Shown: one piece after another, positions 1 to 9,746 of the stretch
How the letters are laid out: each line of letters begins with the position of its first letter
Numbering within the stretch: the stretch's first letter is position 1
Assembly: GCA_024752435.1 (NCBI GenBank)
Contig: CP103023.1
Span: 558,001-622,000, forward strand
Reading direction: 5' to 3'
DNA: 64,000 nt
Source of the DNA: Allantophomopsis cytisporea
Lineage: Eukaryota; Ascomycota; Leotiomycetes; Phacidiales; Phacidiaceae
Position numbers and translations under genes: made by a program
Notes under the pieces: model-generated
What the model was told of the DNA's origin: nothing
What the model saw: the letters and a program-made list of their open reading frames with translations, nothing else
Database searches by the model: none

Positions 1-464
1 AGTTGAACGTGGCAGACTGGTACATTAGAGATTCTCTGGATGAAGCGCACTGAATGTTTCCTCCTAAGGATTCCAATGATTCCAACATCTCATCACTTGT
101 TCGGGATGAGGTAGATTTGAAAGCCAATCGGTCCATGATGTGGCTCACACCTCTAAGATAGTCATTTTCGTATCGCGATCCGGCATCGATGTAGACTCCA
201 ATGCCAGAGAAATGCCCCGGAAGAGCTTCTGTGGCAACTCGGATGCCATTGGGAAGTGTAGATATTTCGTCAAGTTCTGATGGGTCCTGTTCATCGCGTC
301 AGCCAGAACAAGCAGAGTGTAAGGTATGCGGCGCGGCGGATTACCTTTTGAATTCCCTCTACAGTGGTGGCATATGCTCTTGCAGAAGAGGTTGGCACGC
401 TACGACATGACTTGGTCACTGAAGAGGCAGCTCTTGTCAGCGCCCGTGATGTAGGTATGCTCAT
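1..464 (-). CDS. Mitochondrial-processing peptidase subunit alpha, 5' part only
   Basis: Partial gene running off the left edge. Exon 1 is 345-464, the intron 287-344 (GTAATC...ACAG) and exon 2 runs from 286 to beyond base 1. The start at 464 gives a basic, Ser/Arg/Ala-rich leader (SIPTSRALTRAASSVTK...) like a matrix-targeting presequence. After the intron the protein reads DPSELDEISTLPNGIRVATE, then GHFSGIGVYIDAGSRYEND and YLRGVSHIMDRLAFKST. These are the N-terminal M16-fold blocks of the Mas2/MPP-alpha family. MPP-alpha pairs with the catalytic beta subunit to remove presequences from imported proteins in the mitochondrial matrix. The visible part is about 135 residues of a family usually near 550. 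The zinc motif belongs to the beta subunit and is not expected here. Family identity is strong. The exact start is less certain, because an in-frame non-ATG stretch continues upstream. Confidence 0.85.
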
Positions 465-1251
465 TGTGGTGTTTGATAATTTGTTTGTATTAAGCACAAA
501 TGTTGCTCAATGTTCGTCACTTGTCATCGGCCATCCAAAATCTCAACGGCATTTTCCGTTGCATATCCGGCGGGCCAGAGCAGGCGGATTAACAATACCT
601 AAGGTAGACGGTGGCACTAACTACAGTAAAGGTACGTAAGGGCCCTTGAGCACACTGCAGCAGGTGTAGGGAGGACCAGACCACCAGATACGCCAGAGTA
701 GAGTAAGTAAGTAGACTGGTAACTTGAATATTGACTTGCACAAATCTGCACTTGCACGACTTGAACAATTTGAATTTCATTGAACTGATCCGACCGAATT
801 CAAGGGATGGAGACGAGCTTTTGACGCTCCACACGGCTGAGGCCGTCGGATTAAGTAGTGCGCTGTGCATCCACTGATACCCAGGTACGTACATACATAC
901 AAATACTCCGTGTCCAAGATACGCTAATCATCAGCTGATATCGGACACAGCTGATAGTGCAGTCAGTACATGCTCATATGTTCATTCATACGTAGGCTCA
1001 TACCGAAAACAAACATCACCACATGAGGTAAGCTCATGGTAGTTTGGTGAAATTTGATCCTTGCTACCCCCAGAGCGAATCGCATGAACAATATGCATGA
1101 GAAGACGGATGCAATGCAATTCACAGAAAGAGAATGTGGAGTAATGCGGCGTATGTACGGAGGAGGACTACGTACGATCATAACAAACTCATTATTAACG
1201 TTGGGGTAATGAGAAGGGGGGGGAGGGGGGAGGACAGAGGAGGACGGACGG

Positions 1252-1278
1252 AGACAGACAGACAGACAGACAGACAGA
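1252..1278. repeat. (GACA)n microsatellite
   Basis: About six tandem GACA units are followed by two imperfect GAGAGTC units. A second GACA tract lies at about 1669-1691. Confidence 0.9.
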
Positions 1279-1668
1279 GAGTCGAGAGAGTCGAGAGAGG
1301 GCGTAATCGATAACACCACCATGGGTGATGTGAGGATTCCGGACTACGCACGCGTAGATGGCCAGCCACTCACTGACATGTTAGAATGCTCCGTCCTCAG
1401 ATCAACAAGTACAATACATGGGCACAATCGCAAAGCAGTGATCCGAATGATGTTCACAAAATAAAACCCCCTCCCCCAAATACTTTCAACCTCAGCAATA
1501 TCAAAATAAAAGACGAGCGACAGACTTTTCAAGCGCCACAATTTGTACTCCACAAACATCTGGATTGTTGTTGTGTGCACCGCATCGTGTGCGTCGTGTG
1601 CTCTCCTTGAATGAGACCTGACTACTAATATCTCTAGGCCCTTGGACGGGCATAGGCGAAGACCTAGA

Positions 1669-1691
1669 ACAGACAGACAGACAGACAGACG
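1669..1691. repeat. (GACA)n microsatellite, second tract
   Basis: Five to six tandem ACAG units with one A-to-G change at the end. It has the same unit as the tract 400 bases upstream. Confidence 0.85.
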
Positions 1692-2292
1692 GACAGCACA
1701 TGCACTGACTACGGACCAGGCCATGGCCATGGCATTACCATACCATGCCATGCTATGCCATGCCCTCCGTTGCAAAGCCCTTGAAATAACCCTTGAGCCA
1801 TGATATGCATGAAGATTCGCATAGCACCATGGTCTAAACGGACGGACGGACTCTGCGTAAGGGAGAGGAGAGGAAGTGTAGATTGAAAGTAAGATAGAGA
1901 CAAGTATCGACGGGCGAAGGAAATGAAAGAGAGCGGAGCAATGTCACTCAGATCGGGTCGGGTCAGGTCAGGTCGGGGGCGGTGCTGAACGACTCGAACA
2001 GGGAAGGGAAAATGTGGATGAGAAGAAAACATGGAGTACTCAAGTGACCATCCATCCATACTCAAGACCTATCTATTCCAGATGAAGAGGACTCCGTGAG
2101 CATTGTATTACTGTGTGCTTTGATTGCATGTAGGAAGGGTATGATGTATTTGTGCATATGGAGATAGTCCGAATGGATATTCTCTCTACCGAGTTACCGA
2201 GTGTAAATACTTCAAGGAATAATCTACAATATGGATGCGTAAAATGTCTTCCTGGATGCAGTTGTCAAAGGTTGTTGTTAAGTATAGAATGG

Positions 2293-2349
2293 GGAAGGAG
2301 AAGGAGGAGAGGAGGAGAGGAGGAGAGGAGGAGAGGAGGAAAAGGAGGT
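2293..2349. repeat. GGAGA/GGA polypurine tract
   Basis: About 55 bases of almost uninterrupted purine on the plus strand, built from AGGAGAGG units. Such a tract can form H-DNA in vitro, but that is inference only. Confidence 0.85.
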
Positions 2350-2582
2350 TGGTGTATGATATGTATGTACACATGTATATACATACATATATACAAACAT
2401 ACGGAGTATGGCATCGTATCGTACATATGTACTCGGTATGTAAGTATCATAGATGTGTATGTATGTGTGTGTGCGCGTGCGGCGTGTGCCACCAGACCTT
2501 GTCGTTATTGTTGGATTGATTGAGAGCGGTACTTGTGGGCTATGGTGAGCTGTCGACGGTGGGCTTTGTGGATCGTGAACTT

Positions 2583-2615
<33 letters not shown>

Positions 2616-2640
2616 GATGGATGATGGACTATGGACTATG
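2583..2640. repeat. (GGATTAT)n heptamer array
   Basis: Four GGATTAT units are followed by derived GGATGAT and GGACTAT copies, two of each. This is a small tandem array with point-mutated units at one end. Confidence 0.9.
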
Positions 2641-3477
2641 GGCAACCCATCTACTATCTAGACGATGGACAAGAGATACTATACACCACCAGACTGTGGA
2701 TATGGACGTGGACGTGGACTGAGTGTGGCCTGTGTATAGACTCTGTTGTTGTAGACTGTCTAAGGTGGTCGAGTCTAAAGTACATAGTCACTTACTACTA
2801 CTTACTTGACTTACAGTACATACGATACACCTCCCCCGGTACTAAGAGTCCTTAGAGTCGATCCCAGACGCCCCCCCATTGAATATCCAGCCCAAATACT
2901 AGACCTCTCCCTCCCAAAGAATACAAAAAATTCACAACCCACCACCAACAACAACTCCTCAAAAAAGAATTCAACTCCGCTTCTCCATTGATCCATTTAC
3001 GCAATTGGCTCTCCTCAGCTCTTAATCCCTCAATCCTCTTCCAGAAATAATTCCAGAAAAGCATTTCCTTTGCATTTCCCAATACCGAGAAGTCCTCCGA
3101 AAACAGTTAATAAATCAATTCACAGTCACACTGTTTAGCATTCCCCAAGGCGCACATACGCGCATACGCATACACGCACACTCCTTCCTTCAGTGCCCCT
3201 CGTACGCAGCAATCAGTCCCGTATTCAGCTGTATGAAAGCGTCCTGCGACCATTGTCTGCACCCTTGTAAAACACTGTGAGGCGAAGACAGGGCAGTCCG
3301 TATCCTATCACCAGAAGCTCACATCAGCCCGTTCCCAGTTCTCGAAATTCTCCAACGTATTAGGTTGGATAAGAGACGGACTTCCCTTACGAAAAAGAAG
3401 GGGGAAAAAAGACTCGGAAACGGTAGAAGTGTTGTGTTCTTGGTTTCTTTCAAGTATATCAACCTTGCCTCTTTAAT

Positions 3478-5528
3478 ATGTTCAGTCTTCCGACCGCATC
3501 TCCACCAAGCCTTGCGACCACCATATCGTCCCCGGTATCGCCGACAAGACCCAGTGGTAGCAGACTGAGGAGCCTCAGTTATCTTCGAAATTACACCCAT
3601 ACACATATTCTGTCGCGGGACAGCAATCATAGCCATCGAAACTCAGCGTCAAATCCACGACCGACGTCGCTGACCCGCGCCACCAGTTACCCAGACCCAA
3701 CGTCATCACCTACCGCCCCGCCTACATCTCCAACGAGCCGACAAAGTCCACCACGACATACATCACCTCAGGCACAACGGACTACGGCTGATCCATTAGG
3801 TGGAAATCAAAGTACAGGGACAAGTGGCTGGTTGCCAACTGTAGCAGGACAGAACGGAGCCGCGCGAACTGGAATACAGCCACAATCGACTTCATCGGAC
3901 TCTTCGTCGGCATTGCTCACCGGGAACAGCTCTTCTGTACCTTTAGATTCAAATATTGTACCAGCCATGGCGAGGACACGGAGTGCAACGGCTACCAGCA
4001 CTGGTCAAGCCGCAGAAATCACTCGAAATCAATCAACGACTACGGGCAACACTGCGAAACTTCCCTCGATACGATTTTCAGCACATCAGGATTTGAGATC
4101 TGCTCGCCCTTCACTCGTCTTTAGCCCGATGGCTCGTATACTTCCTACTGGCGGTGAAACTATTCGAGTTGGGCGATATTCTGAAAGAGATACACAGCCA
4201 GTTCAGCCCCCAAATATTCCGTCTTCAGCCCCTGTAGGCTTCAAATCAAAAGTGGTCAGCAGAAGACACTGTGAATTCTGGTGTCAGGACGGCCGCTGGT
4301 TTATCAAAGATGTCAAGAGTTCGTCAGGCACATTTTTGAATCACATCAGATTGAGCTCTCCCGGTACTGAATCACGCCCGTTTCCCATCAATGATGGAGA
4401 TATTGTACAACTTGGAATTGATTTCAAGGGTGGCGAAGAAATGATCTTCCGTTGTGTTAAAATCCGGATCGAGCTTAATAGAGGTTGGCAAAGTGGACTC
4501 AACAATTTCAAGTATATTTATCACAATCCAATTAGTACGCGGAAACTGACAGAAGAAACAGTGTAAAGGCCCACAAGCGTTTGCGAGAGATGAGCAAGGC
4601 TGCAGACATACCTGGGAAATCCTCTCAGGATTGTTCGATTTGCCTTGATCCAATTGCCGTATGTATCTATCTAAGTTTTGACGTGAAACAAACTGACCTC
4701 GTGTAGCCATGCCAGTCCCTGTTTGTCGCGCCTTGCTCGCACACATGGCATTACAAGTGCATTAGGACGATTTTGAATGGTCCCATGTGGCCACATTTCC
4801 TATGTCCAAATTGTCGCGCAGTCGCCGACCTAGAGGCTGAGGTAGATGATCCATATGCTGGTGGGGAATGGGAAGAGGATGAGGAGGAAGAGAAAGAGGT
4901 CTCAGGAGCACAGGCTCCGCCTTCCTCAATAGCAGGAACGCCTTTAACGACACCGGTAGTGATACCAGTACAAACAGCACCGATCGCCCCAATTGTCGAA
5001 GATGAGCCTTCATCATCTGGCCCAAGCCCCAATTCAAGTTCGGATAATTTATCAGAGTCCGCACATGAAAGCGTAATTCCTCCGAACCTCGCACCTAGAA
5101 CAACCATCCGAGACTATGACGGCCCCGCCCCAAACGACTCCGGTGATACGAACTCTCTCCGACCCCTCCTTGCATCCCGCCAAAGCTCACATGTCTCCTC
5201 GGCACCAATCCCCATCAAAGGTCGCAAATCCAACGCCGTCTCTCGCACCCCCTCCACCAACGCACCGCCAACCACTGATGGCGAAAGCTCATCGGACGGC
5301 GAACGCGGCATTTCCTCGGGGCGCACACCAAGCCCCACTACCCGTGCCCTTGGTGCTGCAGAAGCTGGTACCGGTGTTGATGGGCCTATGACGCCAAGGA
5401 ACGATGCAGGCCCGTTTGTGTTTGATGGTAGTGGAGGTCGTGTATCTGGTTTGAGGGCTGAGATGGGCGCGCTTAATCTTGGTGCTGCGGCGGATGAGAG
5501 CGCTGAGAGCGAGGCGGCGACGTCTTGA
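3478..5528 (+). CDS. FHA-RING E3 ubiquitin ligase, Dma1/Dma2 (Chf) family
   Basis: Three exons, 3478-4511, 4562-4658 and 4707-5528, give 650 aa. The first intron (4512-4561) restores the family-typical junction LNNFN-VKAHKRLREM; without it the frame stops at 4564. The N-terminus (1-200) is Ser/Thr/Pro-rich and disordered. An FHA domain at about 205-335 has GETIRVGRYSERD, SRRHCEFW and SSGTFLNHIRLS, the phosphothreonine-binding loops. A RING-H2 at about 369-417 starts CSICLDPIAPC, has CSHTWHYKC and ends CPNC. The last 200 residues are acidic then Ser/Pro-rich. Dma ligases act in septin ring, spindle-position and mitotic-exit control; that role is family knowledge. The N-terminus and start codon are the least certain parts. 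Confidence 0.93.
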
Positions 5529-8293
5529 TTTGGAGTTTCGGGTTGGAATGATACGTTAGGCGGACTTTTGTGAGGTATTTGGGTATGAAAATTGACGGTG
5601 TTGGCTTTGTTCGGGATCGGGACTAGAAGCTGGGAAATCCATGCTGGGCTGCTTCTTCGTACTCATTGCGTTTTGTCGTGGTCTTATGGCCTTGTGTGGG
5701 GAGGAGTTGTTCATTTGCGGCGCATGGCTGGGAGGTAATCTGAGGTTCTAAGCGTTATCATTTGCATGTGGTTGTTAAGTTTTGGGGGGGGTTGTTAATA
5801 TGCTGGCATGGGTACTTGTGGGCCGAGGGAACCTGTGCCCGGTGGGATAGAGGAATCATGTGAGGGCTGGTGACGTACAGTACAGTATCTATATAATGAA
5901 TTCGAATGGTGTGATATGTTTCTTGGATGAGTTGAGTTTGCGGTATTTGTGATGTTGAGGATTTGTGGAAAGTGTTTGATGCGGATTATTCTGTTGTTGG
6001 AATAAGGTATGTACGATCAAATGTGTTGCATTTTCATGTGAATAGCTATATCTGGTTCAACGACAAAGCTCGGCTATGAATAAAGAACTTTGATATGAAG
6101 GAAAAAACCAGCCTATATTTCCAAGCTGTTTGTATATAAAGCCCTTGAGCTCTTTCGAACTCGCTCACTATAGCGCACAGGGAATGCTCAAACTGGAATA
6201 TTGTGGCAGAGAAGATGCACTCCCATCATCAAGTGCTGTGTAAGTCCTCATCACCATATAACTCATCATCATTAACACGCCGCGTCATTTGCATCTTGTC
6301 TTCACGTTGTGTTATCACATAACATCTTGTGCTTGATACAGGCCCTCGAGGATATAATGATATAGAGGAATGCTAGGGTCTACAAGGCAATGATGATAAG
6401 GAGCCGGGGTGTTTGTAAGATATTTCTAGGAAGCGAAACTACGGGACGTAAGCACTTGCGGCTGGTAGCAGGAACGGATCTTCCATACCTAAAGGTAGAC
6501 TGTGACGGCGATGAATGCTGTGATGATAGGTGGAGATGATAGGCGTAGCAGATATAAGAACAAAGTGAAGGAGAAGGGCCTGCCACGACACATAGTTGAA
6601 GGCGAAACAGCAAGCACAGGAATCACCAATGTGCAAAACAAGAGGGAAAAAGAAAATGGGTTTCAGAAGTGGAGAATCAAACACAGTCCAAAATGGCAAA
6701 AGATCAATGGACAGGAGAGTGCAGTCTCGTATCTCATTGCAGAAAACCCGGGGGTTTTGCGTTGCGTGTACTTACCAATTCCAAGTTTTGGGGGGGAAGG
6801 GGGGATTGACCACTGCACTAGTCAACCTTGGAAGTTGCAAATGTTGGGCTTATTTGGGGTTATGAGGAGGTTTCATGATTCGTGTGGGGATTTGATGGGG
6901 TGCTGAAGAGGTTGAATGTGAGAAGTGAGGTATGAGGACTGTTTGGTTGTAGGAAGATGCCTAACATAAGGTACAGCTACGCGCAGGTTGTATTAACTAG
7001 GTGGATATCAGGAGTATAGAATCACTTGTATTAACCTCATTAGCTGGGGAACACCTTTGCTTAACCAGACACTCAAAGCATACACGTCTTCCGCATCTCA
7101 TAGCTGAGATCTTATTTTGCTACATATGGGTGGACAGCTCCAGATATTGAACGAACATAGCACAACATGGGAATTTGTGGAGTGATACAAGACTCAATTC
7201 AGCTCTTGCAGACTCAGGTCGTATTCTTTGTCACTCTTGGCATTTAAATGCCCTAGGACGCTCTTGGTGGCTATGCAAATAGTGATAAACTGCGCTGACA
7301 CTTGCAACATCAGATATTGAGTGGAGAGGCTATGAGCAATTCCACTGTAGAACGTACCTATGAATACAGGTGCTTTGGATACTTTGATAGGCATGCACCA
7401 CTGAAATAGGTGGCTAACAATTACGATTTCTTGATACTGGCCCTCAATAACTTACAAGAGTAGTGGTAGTGGCTGCGATGGTGGTGAATATTAACAGTGA
7501 TGAGGAATTGTATGCTGATGAAGTGTTGATTAGCTGTTAAGATTCTTGATATGTAGCTACAACATACTCCCGTAAATCTGTATCATCGCAAATCATTCGC
7601 GGTGCTAAAGAACATAGAGGCATTCAACGTATTTATATTACTGCGGATTCCCAAGATCTTGAGTTATTGCTTGCTGTAATATGAAGCGATGGTGAGAAGA
7701 AAAACTCCTGAGATCAAGTAGCACTTGCATACTATATCGGCCTACGCAGATTTCAGCTACAGCGTCTTGCCCTGGACAACGTCGTATGTCCATCTCGTCT
7801 AACATGGCTTTTGAGGATAATCCAATGACTACTTCCACAACCAGTGTAGAGATTTGAACTTATTCAAGCAATGTACATTGTGCCAATGGTGGAAAGAGAA
7901 CGTAAATAGAAGAGTAATGGGCATCAAATATGGGAAAACTGAAAGCAAAGCCTATGCATATTTCGCGGGAGAGATGCTGTAATTTTTGCTCGGTCATGCC
8001 GCTTCTCAAATGCAGATTCTCAATCGAAGATAGAAATATCCTAACCCGCTTTACAATTTAGTAGTCATTCAGGAGTCACTCAAAACTGTCGATTAGCGAT
8101 GGGCATGAACTTGTCTATATATGTTTCAGGTACGGAGGAGCTACACGTGGGGCGTTTTATCTTTCAACTATGTATTTTCTTACTAATGCAGTAGCGTTCC
8201 GAGCTTCATTTTTCAGGCAGAACTCACGCGCTGATCTTATGTAATACTACGTGGTTACAAATGAGTAGGATCTGCATGAATATGATGTGTTTA
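5529..8293. other. 2.8 kb spacer without a supportable gene
   Basis: It lies between the Dma-like gene and the 3' end of the minus-strand chelatase-like gene. The first few hundred bases are G/T-rich and are probably the Dma 3' UTR. Short ORFs at about 6380-6900 have no recognisable motif, no coding-like composition and no homologous-looking splice structure. One CACGTG is present near 8146. No tRNA or rRNA was recognised. Confidence 0.55.
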
Positions 8294-9480
8294 TTATAGT
8301 GGCACTTCTACCATTGCCAATGATTCTTCGATCACATCTGATGGTCCAATCCCCTCCAGTGCTTCCGCCACCACATCGAGATTACTGCCCCATTGCATGC
8401 TGCGCTCTTTATGCGGCTCTGTGATATCAATTCTATGGAGGTAGACTTTCCGCGCTGCAAGTGCAACCAACGATGGCGTTACGTATGTAAGGCCGTGGAG
8501 TGGTGCGAGGCACTTGATCAATTTGTCAAAGTACCTCGTGGCTGAGGGTGAAATCCCGCCTGCCACAGCGCGATGAAGGCGGAGAAAGACTACGACATTT
8601 TGCAGATATCGTTTTACTTCCACTGTTACTGTAGCGGAGTCGCTCAAGCGTGTGAGATTAGTGATTTCCTGAGCGAGTTAGTAGTAGACTTTGTATGATG
8701 TTTGGTCGCGTGCATACCATTCCCGAAAACAAAGGGTTCGGCGATATCTCATAGTGACCATCCGATCCTGTCTTCCTTACGACGGATGACACCGACTTCC
8801 CATCGTCATCTGCTTCTTCTAAATTCGCAAAGCCGTCTTCGGGATCATGGAAATGGGATATAAATATATGATCATTGAGATGTTGATTTAAAACAGGCCC
8901 CTCACCACTGGTAGTCAGTCCCATAAACAAAAATCTCTTTGGAGCTGCCTGCACCGATGTTCTAGTAAAGATGCGCCTCGTCCTAATTAGCTCCAGAGCC
9001 TGTATTTGAACTTGCTTTGGAGCTAGTTCGAGATTCTTCGCGATCAAGACGTTTGCAATCTTACGAGTGTCCTGCTGGAAATTATCGGTTAAGGGGGACC
9101 GCGAAATAGGTCGGAACCCTGGCATCTGTAGGAAGTAAGAGCCTTCTTGCCTCGTCTTGAGAGGAGGTGAGGTGCCCTCGGTACCAGTCGGTTCCCCTAA
9201 AATAGAATTTGCGAAATCATCTAAGGTCGTGTGCTCGGTGCAGTCGATGACTGCATAGGAGAGCCCGAAGACCTTCGCGGAAATCTAAGAGGCGGTCAGC
9301 TAACGAAGACCTTTGAGACGCAGGAGAGAGTCTTACTAAGCTCAGCTCTTGTACGAGATCATCTAGAACTTCGGGTTCGGTATCGATGATACAGTGTTCC
9401 TCCGCAACAAGACACAGCAAAGCCGCAAGCTCGAGATCGCTCAAGCTATGTATCTTTTCAAGGAGCGCGTCGTCCGCCAT
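8294..9480 (-). CDS. Fungal Mg-chelatase / MoxR-lid-like protein
   Basis: Three exons on minus, 9480-9337, 9284-8718 and 8668-8294, give 361 aa. Introns are 9285-9336 and 8669-8717. Joining them gives a continuous protein starting MADDALLEKIHSLSDLELAA. It passes through ISAKVFGLSYAVIDC, then IANVLIAKNLELAPKQVQIQ, ALELIRTRRIFTRTSVQAAP and NDHIFISHFHDPEDG, and ends in a helical C-terminus (YLQNVVVFLRLHRAVAGGIS). This layout matches a Pezizomycotina family usually labelled magnesium chelatase because its C-terminus resembles the ChlI/MoxR AAA lid. No Walker A (GxxxxGK) is visible, so ATPase or chelatase activity is not supported and the biochemical role is unknown. An upstream in-frame ATG at 9498 would add six residues. 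It diverges from VPS16 across 266 bases. Confidence 0.72.
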
Positions 9481-9623
9481 CGGACCTGAAAACCTCACTC
9501 TTCATCCATCAAGCTCTTCTCTAAAGCCTTTATTTCCTGCTCAAAGTCGAAGACACTTCTATGCAGCAACAAACAGATGCGGACTTGGAATTGAGGTCAC
9601 TGTTGTCGTCAGGATTGACAGCG

Positions 9624-9629
9624 CACGTG
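9624..9629. promoter_or_regulatory. CACGTG E-box in a divergent promoter
   Basis: A perfect CACGTG palindrome in the 266-base interval between the chelatase-like gene (minus) and VPS16 (plus). bHLH factors of the Cbf1/SREBP type bind this core. Use at this site is inferred from position only. Confidence 0.35.
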
Positions 9630-9746
9630 GGGTCTAGCGCTAAGCTAGGACCACACCTTATTACGCTGCCGCAAGAACGTCGCTTTAAGGCGAGCCATTA
9701 TTCGAACTCCCCATCAACAACGCGGTTGATCACATGATGCGGTGAT

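Larger units (their letters stand above)
465..3477. other. 3 kb gene-free spacer, repeat-rich
   Basis: This spacer separates the divergently oriented MPP-alpha and Dma-like genes. Short ORFs on both strands are low-complexity translations of microsatellites, and none shows a family motif or a plausible spliced extension. It holds two GACA tetranucleotide tracts, a CCATGG-rich stretch (about 1720-1765), a GGAGA polypurine tract, a GGATTAT array and one TACGGAGTA nonamer at 2400. The last 300 bases before 3478 are probably the promoter and leader of the Dma-like gene. Confidence 0.6.

Noticed and set aside
6502..6906. A 134-residue plus-strand ORF in the spacer after the Dma-like gene
   Set aside because: No motif, no strong start context, and composition unlike the real genes here. 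Kept as noncoding.
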